This document shows, in pieces, positions 1 through 11,130 of a stretch of 64,000 nt of DNA. How positions within the stretch are numbered: the first letter of the stretch is position 1; the number at the start of each line of letters is the position of its first letter. The stretch is from Spirometra erinaceieuropaei (Eukaryota; Platyhelminthes; Cestoda; Diphyllobothriidea; Diphyllobothriidae), in assembly GCA_902702965.1 (NCBI GenBank), contig CACRXP010000030.1:1139217-1203216 (forward strand), written 5' to 3'. Below the pieces are notes generated by a model. It was not told where the DNA came from and ran no database searches. It saw nothing but the letters and a program-made list of their open reading frames with translations. The translations under genes and the position numbers were made by a program.

Positions 1-2732
1 CAGCGACCTGCCTTTTATATTTTTATTGTTTGAGTATACTAGCCGTGGAAATAAATTAAGCCGTTCTACCGGCCGTAATTTTCCAGAGTGCCCTAATCAT
101 GTTAGCTACAAATTGGAGATAGGGACATCGGATTTGACGCTTAGAAAAAGACCCACAGACTTTTGCCGAATGGTGTTCTGCACAGCTTCTTCTGATGCGA
201 CACGTAGATCCCGCCACGGTGGTTAGTGGCAGCCATCAGTCTTAACTCAGCACCCAAGTCCATAACGCAAATGTGCCTCCGAATGTCCTACGTTTACGGA
301 GTATTGTGCCGTTATTGTCTCTATATCACATGAAACAACTAGAATTACCTGCATGAGTTTTGAATCTTGTGAAAATGGAGCCAGATTATTGTTAATTTTA
401 TGCAACATTTGCTCTTGGAGGAACGAAAGAATACTGAATAAACTCAGAATCTTATTGGCAAAATTATTTCATCGCGTACGGTATTAAAAACTGGTCTACC
501 AAGAACCCTGAGGAAACACAGACCTTCATCCTCTATTACTTTGTCCATTTATTTTGTTTACACTGTCAATTAATTGTAATTTAAGGCATCTCAAATACCA
601 TGGTTGCCATAGTCAAAGCAGACTTTTTATATCATCCTTTGGTAAGTATTGTCTAACGCCGTCAGTCATCTTTTGTGGGCATTATCGTGTGCGGCGTAAA
701 TTACACCGGAACACAAACATAATGTCAGAGTTACCATTGTTTACTAGACGATAACTAACTTTTTGCTTTCAGCGCAACTTTCGCAGCGTCTTAACTTCGA
801 GCTCCCTGAATACACTTTCTCCAGTGATGGCGCTCGTCGGCATGAGCATGTCTGCTTTTTTCTTCCAGAGGCCAAGCGTTGCTGAATTTGTAATATCTAA
901 CCAGCAGGAAATATCGAACAGGCGTTTGTCGTCTCTGCTGCACTGCATGCATGTGACGTGCCTTAAACAGAAGCAAGTGCCGTGTTAGTCTTTATGTGTG
1001 ACCTTATCCTCGTTCAGATGAACCACTATGATAGATGGCTGAGGGGGGCGACAAAAAACCGGATTAGCTTTTCTTATTAAAAAAAACCTCAACTTTTTAC
1101 ACATTGTAATAAATCTGACATACGTAGACCCATCATGACGCGTTAAGGTCGTGGTTTCGGAGACTGCCAACTGACGTGATTGTACGGTTCTCCAATGGAA
1201 CGTGGGTCGACGATAATGACTTTATTTTTGCGGCCATTGTGGCAATTTTTATTTCTATGAGATCCATGACAGCGTATGACAGTGAATAAATGACAACTTC
1301 ACTCCCCGTCATCCACTACGCAAAGCCTTACTCACAGTCACCTTGATTTGGACAGACAATTGGAATTCTGGACAGGAAATCAAAAGTGAGGTAGATCTGA
1401 CTTGGCCACAATGCTTAACTCTACAGTATAGTTACCAGCTTTTTCTTTGAAACTATAGGCACATGTCAATCATGGTGGCTTGGAGGGTTCTCAACCATTG
1501 GGATTTTTCGGCTCTACTGCGGACTGGAGGTCAGGCTACAATGGTTTCCTTCTAATTTAGTCTTCATAACACTCCTACTGGCCTAAGATATTATATCACT
1601 CAGTAAACTCTAATACTTTTGGATTAAGGTGCCAGATCGTGTGAGATGCGAGTAGACTGGCTGCTTAGTATTGTTGGCCACTGCGCTCACCTCCCTATTT
1701 GTGTCTTGCCATCGGAGTGGAGGAGGTGTTGCCATAGCGTGCTCATAATCCAAACGCCGATAATCTTCTGTGATTCTGCTTGTTTGAGTAGCATTAAGTT
1801 CGGGTAGTAAGTGTGCGCATCGGCAACCTGGGTCCGATCTCCACGACGCAGTATGGCACACCTATCCGTCTTTCGAACACCTGATGAACAGGGTGGGTCC
1901 TACATGGCGCACTTAATCAAGCTACTATATTTGACAACCAGTGGAAAATGCACCTTGAGGTGACACACCCAAGATGGTTAAGGGGAAAGGGAAACAGGGC
2001 GACGACCTCTCGCGCAATTGCTCTTAGGGCCCTTTGATATACTCCGTCAAGGCCATGACGGCCAGATAGGGCGCGATGGGGCTTTCGGTGGCAGGGACAC
2101 AACCCATCGTGAATGAATGACTGTCATTCACAGCAAATGCAGACAGGTTGTATTGTTTATTATCGTCGAGGAAGAATTGTGGTAGTCTGTCAGCTGGAGC
2201 TCCGTCAATAGAACAGGTAATAGGGTCGTCAGTCCTTGTGCGAATTTCCTCAGAGGTTTTACTGGGACCTCTTTTGGCCCGGAGAAATAGATTTCCTTAA
2301 GTTTCTCATTCCTTGCAACTCGCTTCATCATGAACAGGATGTTGCCTTATAATCGGTGTTCTCATGTCATCGTGATTAGATGGAGCAAGATCCATTCTTT
2401 TATGAAAACAGCCTGAAGGGATTGGGAGAAACGTTCTGCTTTTTCCAGTTTTTTTCGATTATTTATTTAGGATTTTACGACGACGCAACAGGAAAAGGGA
2501 TTTGTAAAATTTATCTGTTTATTGAAAAGCGATCCTTTGATCATGCTGTTTCCTGTTCTGGTTCACTATTCTCTCACAGAAACTTGACCCTGATTTCTGT
2601 TTGCTGTCAGAGGATAGTTATTTGCTCTTGTTTTGTTTCCTTCTGCCTTCATGATGGAAAGCCTCTTTTAATAATACGCCATAAGATTTTACATATGGAT
2701 CGCTTTCCTGCCTCTGAACGATGCCTCTTCTT
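1..2732. other. unassigned AT-rich sequence
   Basis: I see no gene, RNA gene or repeat that I can name. Open frames are short on both strands and have no recognisable domains. The longest frame, at 2380-2799 on the plus strand, is described separately. Confidence 0.4.
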
Positions 2733-2799
2733 TGCAGCTTTTAAATTTCCTCAGAAATTAATCGCCAATTCGGAGTCAATCAAATTATTTAAGACTTAG
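2380..2799 (+). other. 139-codon open frame of unknown meaning
   Basis: This is the longest frame in the first 6 kb and encodes 139 residues, rich in Phe, Cys and Ser. I recognise no domain, signal or repeat in it. Its last ~70 bases (from about 2733) resemble 3560-3640 and 47430-47460, which lie at the edge of a dispersed repeat, so the 3' part is at least partly repeat sequence. There is no clear promoter or splice context. It is most likely a chance frame; a coding exon cannot be excluded from sequence alone. Confidence 0.12.
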
Positions 2800-2942
2800 G
2801 GGCTCAGACTAAATTTTGACATGAATATTTGGGCCGAACATCATCAGTCATTGGGGAATAACCGCGTAATTTTCATAAACTACCAACAAGTAGCAGCTAT
2901 ATATACTGAGATTGCATGAAATACCATACTTGACAGCATAGG

Positions 2943-3050
2943 TGCTAGCTAAAAGCCCAGACACGTGTTTTGCTAATATTCTGTCGCTGCATGACAGAGC
3001 TGCGAGGGGTTCGGCTCATCCATGGGTCTCCCGGCGGGTCCCCGAACGGA
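2943..3050 (+). repeat. dispersed repeat R3, copy 1
   Basis: The segment starts with GCTAGCTAAAAGCCCAGACA and continues through ATATTCTGTCGCTGCATGAC to a GTTCGGCTCATCC motif. The same order of motifs occurs at 47318-47400, and a shorter version at 30292-30345. At 47.3 kb it lies immediately after a PLE endonuclease frame, and at 30.3 kb immediately before a GIY-YIG fragment, so it may be PLE-associated flanking sequence or an independent SINE-like repeat. Function unknown. Confidence 0.5.
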
Positions 3051-3179
3051 CCACCTGGTAGATGCGCTAGAACGACACGGGGGCCATTTCGGATTCTGGC
3101 GGGCGTTATCGGATTGCGCACAATAACAGACGCCAACATTTCGGGGTGTAGTAACAGACCTGATGTCCGGCAGACGTCG

Positions 3180-3530
3180 CGCACACTGCAACCCCTATCG
3201 TCCACAATCGTTGTTGTCGGTCAAAAACCTGGTCATTTGCTGTGTTGGCCATGGGGTGCGGAGTGGAGCGTCAAGGTGCGGGCTCGACCGTGTCATCCAC
3301 CCGGGTCCTCCCCCTGCCTACGGTCTTCTTGACTCTGTCTTGACACATGGTCCAGATGGGGGGCGGGGAGGACGGGGAGAGAGTGTGGTAGATGCTGTGT
3401 AAGTCAACTACCACCATAAACTAAATCACTCAAAAGTCACTGTGCCTGCTTCACCTTGTTGTGAAGCACACGGTTGACATCGTCGGCAACGACGGTCGAA
3501 CTATCGGGTGCCCCGGCGTTCCCTGTGGGC
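3180..3530 (-). repeat. dispersed GC-rich repeat R1, copy 1 (inverted)
   Basis: Reverse-complement match to 21430-21740. Shared landmarks in the same order are CTGGTCATTTGCTGTGT, GTGCGGGCTCGACCGTGTC and GACATCGTCGGCAACG. Identity is good by eye but indels are frequent. The segment is more GC-rich than its surroundings. Short frames cross it (for example at 2970-3332), but none is preserved between copies, so I do not call a protein. Confidence 0.7.
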
Positions 3531-5989
3531 TTTCTGGTAGACGCTCCTGTTCCGAAATTGCAGCTTTTTCATTTCTTCAGAAATTAATAGCTAACTTGGA
3601 GTAAATAATTCTATTTGAGACTTATAGGTTCAGGTGTTTAGACTTATCTCGATTTTTGTAAACAATACCCAGAAATAGAACACTCTCACAAGCGCCCCAC
3701 TTGATCACACGAACCGAGATGTTGTAAACTTCATACCTTTTTGATAGTTCGACCGTCGCATCTGATGACTGGAGTACACTCTCTTCAGCCGGGAAAACCT
3801 GCTGGGACCCAAAATAAATGCTCAGATTCCTAGCTGTTGCGACCTTTGTCTGAAATTTACCTTTTGCTAACATATTTCGCCAAATTTTGATGCCATCCTG
3901 CTATAGAGTAAACGAGGTTAATCAAGAAACCTTACGGACTAAGGCAACTATAAGTGAGGTAACTCTTTTTCCTAGTCGCTTGCTACAGTAAGTTGACTCT
4001 CTTGCTCTAATCTGGAGCTCCAGGACAGAACGAGCCATCCACATATCATCTTACAGCAGGGAAAGATAGTGAATACCAACACCATATAATATGAAAAACC
4101 GCCACAACAGCCTTGAGAGTCCTCATTCATGCGCGGACAGCTCTGACAGCCATACAGAAGATAACGCACACCAATCCACATGTTTCCCGATGTAAGCACA
4201 TTCCAAGCAAGCAGGCAATACCGTGCCAGTCTCCTCACGTATCTTTAGAAGGCCTTTCGCTATCAGTTGTAGCACCGCACCATAGTGGGGACAGCTTTCA
4301 TAACGTGTCTCGAAGCTGACCAGTGCAAACAGTGAGGCAGTGTTATAGGTCAGATTTTGCTTTAATAATTTCAGGTATTTTAGCCCACATGTACTTTTAT
4401 TCCCCTCAGACTGGTTGTGACCTGCATGGTATTGTGTACTTTCTGATCTCCTATTCTGCGGTCACAGATCAGACCTGATTTTTAGACGTTTGGTTCACGC
4501 TGTCTTTCTCGTCACCTTCAAGGTTTATTAATTTCTTCATGTTGCGCAATAGTAGGACGTGGTTATTAAATCATTGAGAAATTCTTGTTAGCACTAGTTT
4601 ATTGTTTTCTGTAAATGTGAACTTTGCATAAAGTGTCTTTACTGGGGCGCATACACTAGAGTAGGGGCCTTCTTTAAACCGACTGAATAAACCTGCTAGT
4701 GTAATGTTAATAAGGGTGAAGTATAAGAACCCGTCTTACGATTTGCGCTTATATTGTTGCTACTTATTTCCATTGGGTAGTTAGGACGCTGTAGTAAAAC
4801 TACTTTGCAATCGAGCTGCCTATCAGAGTTTGGAACACATTCGTCATGAGCGGGCGCGAAATGGTCCTCCGCGTAGAGAGTTTCTTGATGTATCGTTGCA
4901 AAAGTCAGTAAATAATATCGTCCTTTGTTTCAAACTTATTTGCCTGTTCGAGTTTTCGACGTTGGAACCACAACTGGCTGCGTATTTTATTTTGCGACTA
5001 GACCGTTTGCATTTGTTCGTCTTTTGACATTGACAGACTGTGTTTTCGCGCAGTCTTTATGCTACGCGCTTCTTATTTATTCAAACATAAATCTTTCAAG
5101 GAGGTTCTTATACACTAATACAACCGTACCTTTGGACATAATCACAAGAAAAAGCATTAGCTTTCTTACAAAGACGTACTTAGAGCTAACTTTCACAGCA
5201 AATGTACCAAAAACACAAGACTTGGAGTTTACATGAAGACAATCGTTTAAGCTAATGTTCATTACGAATGTGCGAATGAATAAGATTAAACATTTGCAAT
5301 CTTACTAATATACGAATAAATTTAAATGAAATGTGACGATTGATTTTATCCATTCAGCCATGATTTCATGCAATTTAAAGATATTTTTCGAATTGTTTCA
5401 GACAAACTAAAGCCTGCAAAATTAACAGGAAAATTCCGTATCATGAACCTGAATTATGCGGAGGTTTAAAGCCATAAGGCAGGTTCCTGATTTAGTGCAT
5501 ATATTTCGGATCTGGTCCTGATAGGAGTCGATAATAGGTTCGAGGGTGAGGCTGAATATCAGGCAAGTAACATTCTTGTTCTAGCGATTGCGTATCTTTA
5601 CCTTATACGAGCCCTTAGACGGTGTTCCCGCCGGACGCTAAGGGATATTTTCGAATGACTCTTATCGTGGACATACAAATGGAGTCATGGTGAACTTCGA
5701 GCACACACGGTACAGCGAGCCAGACCGACCGCGAAATCCGCGCGTGCGTTGTGTTAACCAATCAGTGTGTGCCACATCATCCAGCAAGCGTGGTGTCTTT
5801 TCTCAGGCGCGGAGCCAAATCAATGGATGGCGGAACATTCAGGATTTTTCCCCTCGGAGGTCATGACGCGCGAAACAGTCAATTCGTCACCGTTACACCG
5901 GAGTCCGGGATCTTCTATATCCGTTAACAGCTGAATAAATGGGACATTAAAAAGTCGAAGAGGCGTTCACCGCGAGGGGTTTATTGGAG
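3531..5989. other. unassigned sequence, possibly ending in a PLE 5' region
   Basis: The first ~110 bases resemble the edge of repeat R3 (CCCCGGCGTTCCCTGTG followed by a TTTCATTTCTTCAGAAATTAA-like stretch, also near 47400 and in part near 2740). The rest has no recognisable gene. About 5700-5989 is more GC-rich and lies directly sense-downstream of the PLE at 6-7 kb, so it may belong to that element's terminal repeat; no second copy is present to prove this. Confidence 0.3.
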
Positions 5990-6034
5990 GTCCGACGTTT
6001 CGAGTCGTTGATTCGTCTAACCATTTTCAGAGAC
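5990..6034 (-). ncRNA. diverged hammerhead-like motif of the 6-7 kb PLE
   Basis: Read on the minus strand, this holds GTCT, CTGAAAA, a ~20-base spacer, then CGAAACGTC and GGAC. It is the positional counterpart of the hammerhead-like motif in the other PLE copies. The GAAA box and ACGTC are intact, and GTCT can pair with GGAC. The CTGATGA box is altered and I see no clean stem II, so this copy should not be catalytic in the canonical way. I call it by homology of position and the retained core. Confidence 0.35.
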
Positions 6035-6254
6035 TGAAAAGTCACCGTGACTTGAATCGCCCCCCTCGGCCGCAGAGATGACTGACGGTCCCGATTTTCC
6101 CGCATCGTGACTGTCCCCCATTAAGAAGTTTCGTAAAGTCAGACAGGGGGGAGGCAAATTGATGTGGCGGTTGACAAAGCAGTCGGTAGACATCCAGGCT
6201 TCTTGCACTTGCCTTGCTGTATGATCACCGCCCTGGCTCACAATCTCAACGGCG

Positions 6255-7073
6255 TCAAAGATGAAGATGCGTCCCCTCCGACTTTGGGTCCAGCCTTGGC
6301 ACGGCCAACTTATGTTCGTGCATTCGCGTTTGGAGCCGTCGGCCGGTTTCCCCAACGTACTTGCACTTCCCGCGGCTGCACTGAGGTCGGTGGACGACAG
6401 CCGACATCTCCTGCTTAGGAATCGGATCTTTTGGCCGCATCACTTGCCGGCGGATTGTTGAGTCAGGCCTGTGGGCAACGCCTATTCCGGGTTGCGCGAG
6501 GGATCTAACCACGGCTTCGGAGACCCCTTTAATGTACGGAATGCTCCGCCACAAGTTTGACCGACTATGCTCTTCATTCCGTTTCTTTTGCTGCCTTCGG
6601 CTCCGTTCAATGAATGCCCGCGGATAGCCGTTGGCTCTGAAGTGTTCTTGGAGGAGCTTTATCTCGTCCAGTTTGGCGGCTGGCGTGCTGCAATGCGTTT
6701 CTGCTCGTCGGTATAGCGTGCGGACACAGCTGCCTTTGTGTTGTAGCGGATGGTTGCTATTGTAGCTGAGCATTTGCAGCGTGTTCGTCGGTTTCCTGTA
6801 GACCGACGTCGCTAGTTTGCCGTTTGGTTGGCGACAGACGAGAACATCCAAGAATGAAAGTTTGTCCCCTACTTCCTCTTCCGTCGTGAACTGTAGATCG
6901 ACAATGATTGAGTTCAGTAGTTCCGCATAGTAGTCGGTTTTATCCCGGTCGATGATTACAAAGGTGTCATCAACGTAGGGTGCCCAAAACTTGGGTTTGT
7001 ACTCCTCGAATAGTCGTCTCTCGGGTTTTTGTAGAACCGCCTCGGCAATGAGCCCGGAGATTGGTGAACCCAT
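6255..7073 (-). pseudogene. PLE reverse transcriptase/GIY-YIG frame, 272 codons
   Basis: This is the longest protein frame in the window. From the N-terminus it has the RT 'MGSPISGLIAEAVLQ' block (residues 1-15), the catalytic 'YVDD' box (about 33-36, in APYVDDTFVII) and 'LSFLDVLV' with 'SVYRKPTNT' (about 70-95). A basic linker leads to 'AHRPDSTIRRQVM', and the start of the GIY-YIG domain is seen as 'KYVGETGRRLQTRMHEH'. The GIY half is degraded (AVVH where GVVY is usual). The frame ends early in the endonuclease and the rest lies in another frame at 6017-6355. The annotated Met lies inside RT and is not a true start. Product role: target-primed reverse transcription of PLE RNA in the nucleus. 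Confidence 0.85.
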
Positions 7074-7103
7074 TGGAGTGCCCTTGATTTGCTCGCATGA
7101 GTT

Positions 7104-7420
7104 CTATGAGATCCTGAGCTGTGAGCTGGCCATCGCCCTCGTCGTAATTTCGACGTAGCAGGTCACTGAGCGTTTCGACCGCAAGTGCCTGTGGTATGGA
7201 CGTGAGGGTGAGACGACGTCAAAAGACACCATCCTCTCATTCGGTTCGATCGTGACTGCCCCTATTTTGTCAAGGAATTGTTCTGCTGAGTACACCGTTG
7301 CTTGTGAGCCAGCATTTAAAAATCTTAGCTTCTGAAATAGCCAGATTGCAAGCCCATCTGTGGATGTGCCTCGGAGTGAGACGATTGGACGGAGGGGAGT
7401 CGCCTTTTCACTACTATTGA
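7104..7420 (-). pseudogene. PLE RT fingers/palm fragment, out of frame with 6255-7073
   Basis: On the minus strand this reads RT blocks upstream of the YVDD frame: 'LRPIVSLRGTS', a 'GLAIWLFQKLRFL' segment, 'EQFLDKIGAV' and 'RMVSFDVVSPS'. In intact PLEs the last continues as SLFTSIP and carries the first catalytic Asp (the D of SFDVV is visible). Here the frame breaks directly after it, and about 30 codons later RT resumes in the frame ending at 6255. It is a broken part of the same element. Confidence 0.75.
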
Positions 7421-7430
7421 AATGGCACGT

Positions 7431-7800
7431 TCGGAAAACTTGAGGCCGACAGAACAGAGCCCTCGAAACAGACCTTCACTCACCATCATCTGCTCATCGA
7501 TACATAGGAATTTAAGTAAATTGGTTTGCAGAGAATTGCCGCAGGTTACCATTTTCTCAGAGCCGATCATCAGATCTCATCCAAAATTATGCCATCATCA
7601 GCCCTTAATGGAATCGTCAGGGCACATAATTTGATTACAATCATTGCTACCATTGTTGCCATCAAACACAGTATAAAAATTTGAAGATGTTGAAATTTCA
7701 CAAGCACTCCAGAAAAAGACCTGAAAGCAATCACAATTATTGGGTATGCTTTCCTTGGCGTATCGTATAAGAAATCTCTTAAAGCACAGTTCGTATTCTG
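7431..7800. other. unassigned sequence 5' of the truncated PLE
   Basis: No element or gene recognised. The region flanks the 5' truncation point of the PLE. Confidence 0.3.
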
Positions 7801-8316
7801 AACGCTGATTATTTTGGAGACATGTTGTGCTGTTGACGGTGTCAGGCGTAGACAGAAAAATTAGTTTACGTTTTTATGGTTTTCGACTGTGGCAAGGTGA
7901 GCCAGATGGGAAAAAGTTAAAGTGCGTAATATCGAGAACATGAATGAGCAAATAAAATGGCTTTCGTTCCCTAAACTTCTCTGCGTCAGAGTCAGCATAC
8001 CTGTTTTATAAGGTATGTTTACGCTCGAATTGTCACATTAATCCTGACTCTTATCCTTTACGTTGGTTATTTTGCAGACGCGTTTTGTTGTTGACAGTTT
8101 CAGACGTAGACAAACAAATTAACTACGGTTTTTTTGGTTTTCAACTGCGTTAAGATGAGCCATTTTGGGTGCACTGAAATGCGTGATAACCAAAACATGA
8201 TTGGACGAATTAAATGACATTCAATCGCTCGACTCCTGTGCTCAAGCGTGGGATTACTTATTTCCTTGGACTCGTACGCACCAGAAACGCCGTATTAATT
8301 CTCATTCCTATTCCAA
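7801..8316. repeat. old tandem duplication, two units of about 258 bp
   Basis: Unit 1 is about 7801-8058 and unit 2 about 8059-8316. Aligned landmarks are ATTATTTTGGAGAC / TTATTTTGCAGAC, GTTGACGGTGTCAGGCGTAGAC / GTTGACAGTTTCAGACGTAGAC and GGTGAGCCAGATGGG / AGATGAGCCATTTTGGG. The copies are clearly diverged with small indels, so this is an old duplication. No coding frame is shared. Confidence 0.65.
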
Positions 8317-9859
8317 ATGTTTGTTAAATGTTTGATGTGTAGTCGAACAAATTAAAAGACGTCTGGAAAGTTAACGTTATCGCTTTATGATTTCCATCAG
8401 CCATTAATCTAAGCTCACAAACCCTTTGGAAAGTATATTCGATTGATAATCCGATTTTATTTATGACTTATCTGTACTGTTGTAACTGAGTTTGTTTTCT
8501 CGGCATTGTTTTTACTTACTTTATTTTCCCTCAAATGCAAAACATGACTACCCTCTTATTGACGTTTAATCCAAGGGGTGTTCTGTTCATAGATGACGGC
8601 AACTTTTTAAAGACTACAATTTATCAGGACAAAACAGTCTGACTGACTGTTTCGATGATACAATCATACTGATCGAATTTTGCAGGAATTACGGATAAAT
8701 TACTAGGCTAGTCATTTGTTACCTTATGAAAAATCTCCATGGCTGTTTAGTTCGAGGGTCACGCAGGAAGCTCTTAGTCTAAGCATTCAAGGCAGGGTAG
8801 TATCCTATCATTCGCTTCAGGGGACTGAGGTATTCAGGCTAGTGGAAAGTAATGATTTAAATCATGAGAAGTCATTTACGGAAGATTCTTACGAGGTTTT
8901 TCGGAAAATTGACAGAAGCTGACTGCTGGTAATTTTAATTTCAACATTGAAGGAGAAACTGTAGGCAGTTAACTATTGAATATGTTTTTTTACCAGTAAA
9001 TCTTTTATCGATCGGAATAAGTTGTAATATTGATAAACCCCAATGGCCACCATTTAAACATCGAAGAAAACCTGATATTCTAGTCACATTGGAGTAAAAT
9101 TTAGGACAAAAATAAGCGTTTTTTTCATATATCGCTGATGGATCATTTTGCGTCAGTAAAATTACGGACTGGGAGTTCGATTGCGAGATGAACGAGAGGT
9201 GCCGCTGTTGGCAACGAACCATTACAGACAGCTGCTAGCCATGCAAAGGGTTATCAATATACTGTCGCCTAGGTATCTGAGCACAAAACAATTAGTGGTG
9301 ATATGCATGCAAAAGGAAAATATCTACAATGACCATTCTGCGTCTCAACCTCAGTTGGGGGGACTTACACAAGCTTCGTTTTCTTTGACTTAGATGTTTT
9401 GGAAGCGCTTAAAATCTGTGAACCTAAAAAGTTATGATGGAACTTCTGTCGCACGTTCTCGCACACTATGCTCTATTAACTGACTAATGTTCACACATGG
9501 CGGCAAGGTTAGGCAAGTCCAACTGCAATTGTTAAAAATACTTTTTCTATCTTGTTTACTATTGTAGGCAGATTAAGCGTCTGACCTGATATTGGAGAAA
9601 GTAAATACACTCTATCATTCTTAGGTTCAAATACTTCTGTAAAAGGGGGAGTAAACTTCGGTTTTGTTTTATTCCAATCCCGCAAATTAATCTGGTAAGA
9701 TGAAAAGTTATTGAAGCTCTCCAAAACTTAGAGCAAAAATATTGATTTAGTCGCTTTGATTCTACAGTACTGGATCCACTACCTACTTTCGGGTGGCCCT
9801 TAAATCTATAGACAACTGTCGAGTTCATTCTTTGTGAATAAGGAGACACGATCGCTGGG
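8317..9859. other. unassigned AT-rich sequence
   Basis: No recognisable gene or repeat. Short frames only, none with a known domain. Confidence 0.35.
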
Positions 9860-10575
9860 TTAAGCGCTTTATTAGCCTGACGTTTCGGATTCCTGCTCGA
9901 ACACATCATCAGAGACAAGAGCAGGTACCGGTGGTTCATGCACAAGGGGCTGCAGTATTTATAGGACGCAGTCGTCATGCTACCGCATACCTATAAATAT
10001 TCACGTCTCCCCCACCCCCTTCATCAGGGATTATTTCGCTTGACGTGATGACTGTTTGATGGCCGATATCGTGTCGTTCATTGCTGCAATCTCATCATGT
10101 GCGTTGGATGTTGGTCTGATGATTGCTCGACCATCTGAGGCACTGACCTTGGTGTTGGGAACAGTGTTCACATGTGCCCTCCCCGCGTACCTAATCACTC
10201 CGCCTAGGCTAAGTCTTAGCACCGAGTATGGAAGGGGAAGGTCCTTTCGCTTGTTAATGGACTGGGGGCCAGTAAACCATTAATCAAGCAGCTCCCGGCT
10301 CACGCGGTTACCACCTCTAGCGAGAATTTCGGCCTTATCGAATTTGAATGTGTGGCCGGATCTCGTCGAATGAGCCGCAACTTAAGAGCTGACGCGATTT
10401 CTCCGCACCGCTGCGGCGTGTTCGGCTATCCGCGTTTGGAGATATCTTCCGGTTTCTATGACGTAGTTGCTTTGTCTGCAACTGCACCAGATTCAATAAA
10501 CGACTCCAGACGTTTCTAGCCGTGGCAGCGTACCTTTCGGTCTTATTATCTGATGCCTGATGGTTGTCTCCGGTC
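9860..10575 (-). mobile_element. PLE 3' part plus terminal repeat, group I
   Basis: Minus-strand fragment. From 10575 leftwards it reads 'EHRPETTIRHQIIRPKG' and 'LPRLETSGVVY' (the linker and the GIY of GIY-YIG), passes through frameshifted endonuclease, then the C-terminal tail 'GRAIIRPTSNAHDEIAAMN' (10031-10222). The terminal repeat follows, with a TATAAATACTGCAG-type block near 9955 and the hammerhead-like motif at 9875-9916. The start of the next-copy frame ('SLMMCSSRNPKRQANK') reads through the motif, then the match stops near 9850. The same layout occurs at 33.7, 38.0 and 45.0 kb. Inactive remnant. Confidence 0.8.
9875..9916 (-). ncRNA. hammerhead-like ribozyme motif
   Basis: The minus strand holds GTCT, CTGATGA, T, GTGTTCGAGCAGGAATCC, GAAA, ACGTC and AGGC (the last A of GAAA overlaps ACGTC). 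Both core boxes are intact. GTCT pairs with AGGC (stem I, one G-U). Stem II is weakened because its 5' arm is GTGTTC instead of the GGATTC seen in the best copy. Stem III would be the palindrome ACGU, requiring dimerisation. Catalysis by this copy is doubtful. Confidence 0.45.
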
Positions 10576-11130
10576 TGTGTTCATTCTTTATCAAACTGGT
10601 GAGTAGATTAATTGCAGCTTTGGTTATCCTTCGCATAGTATAGTCAGATCTAAAATGTGCAAGCCCAGACAATAGGCCATCAGTAATTAGGATAGCCACA
10701 TAACTTGGAGGCAGTATACTGACTAGAACAGCTGACAACATTCAAGGAATGTCTCATGAAAACAGTTTATGAAATCTTGATTGTATAAACGAAAGAAGAA
10801 GTAAACAATATCCGTCTACCTCTATAAATGTCAGTCGGACTACAACCGGCTGGGTGGTTCAGATGATAGAAGAGTTAGACAAGGGAATAACAAACGTGAT
10901 CGAACGTACGGAGTCCCCTGGGGAAGGCGGCTGAGGAGTAGGGACAATTTTGTCCAACTAAATTCAACAGACCAGTAGGCGAACATACGCAAGTTCGGAG
11001 TAACTACTCATCAAGCAATTGCAATAACGAATAGTAAATGCGGAGGTATTCATAAGTAGAATAATGGAGATCAGTACGTTGTACCCTCAAATTCAAGGTA
11101 GGTGGGAGTCTGTAAGGAAGATTATGCATA
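10576..11130. other. unassigned sequence
   Basis: Nothing recognised between the PLE fragment and the palindromic element. Confidence 0.3.

Larger units (their letters stand above)
6017..7430 (-). mobile_element. Penelope-like retroelement, 5'-truncated, frameshifted
   Basis: Minus-strand retroelement fragment covering most of the reverse transcriptase and all of the GIY-YIG endonuclease. RT sequence begins near 7420 with a 'PLRPIVSLRG' stretch, passes 'RMVSFDVVS' near 7215, then shifts frame before the long open frame ending at 6255. After that frame, the endonuclease continues in a second frame at 6017-6355 ('DAVEIVSQGGDHTARQ', 'NLPPP'). RT followed by GIY-YIG, with no LTRs and no integrase, defines PLEs. 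At least two frameshifts make the copy inactive. The 5' end stops inside RT, as expected for 5'-truncated insertions. Confidence 0.85.
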
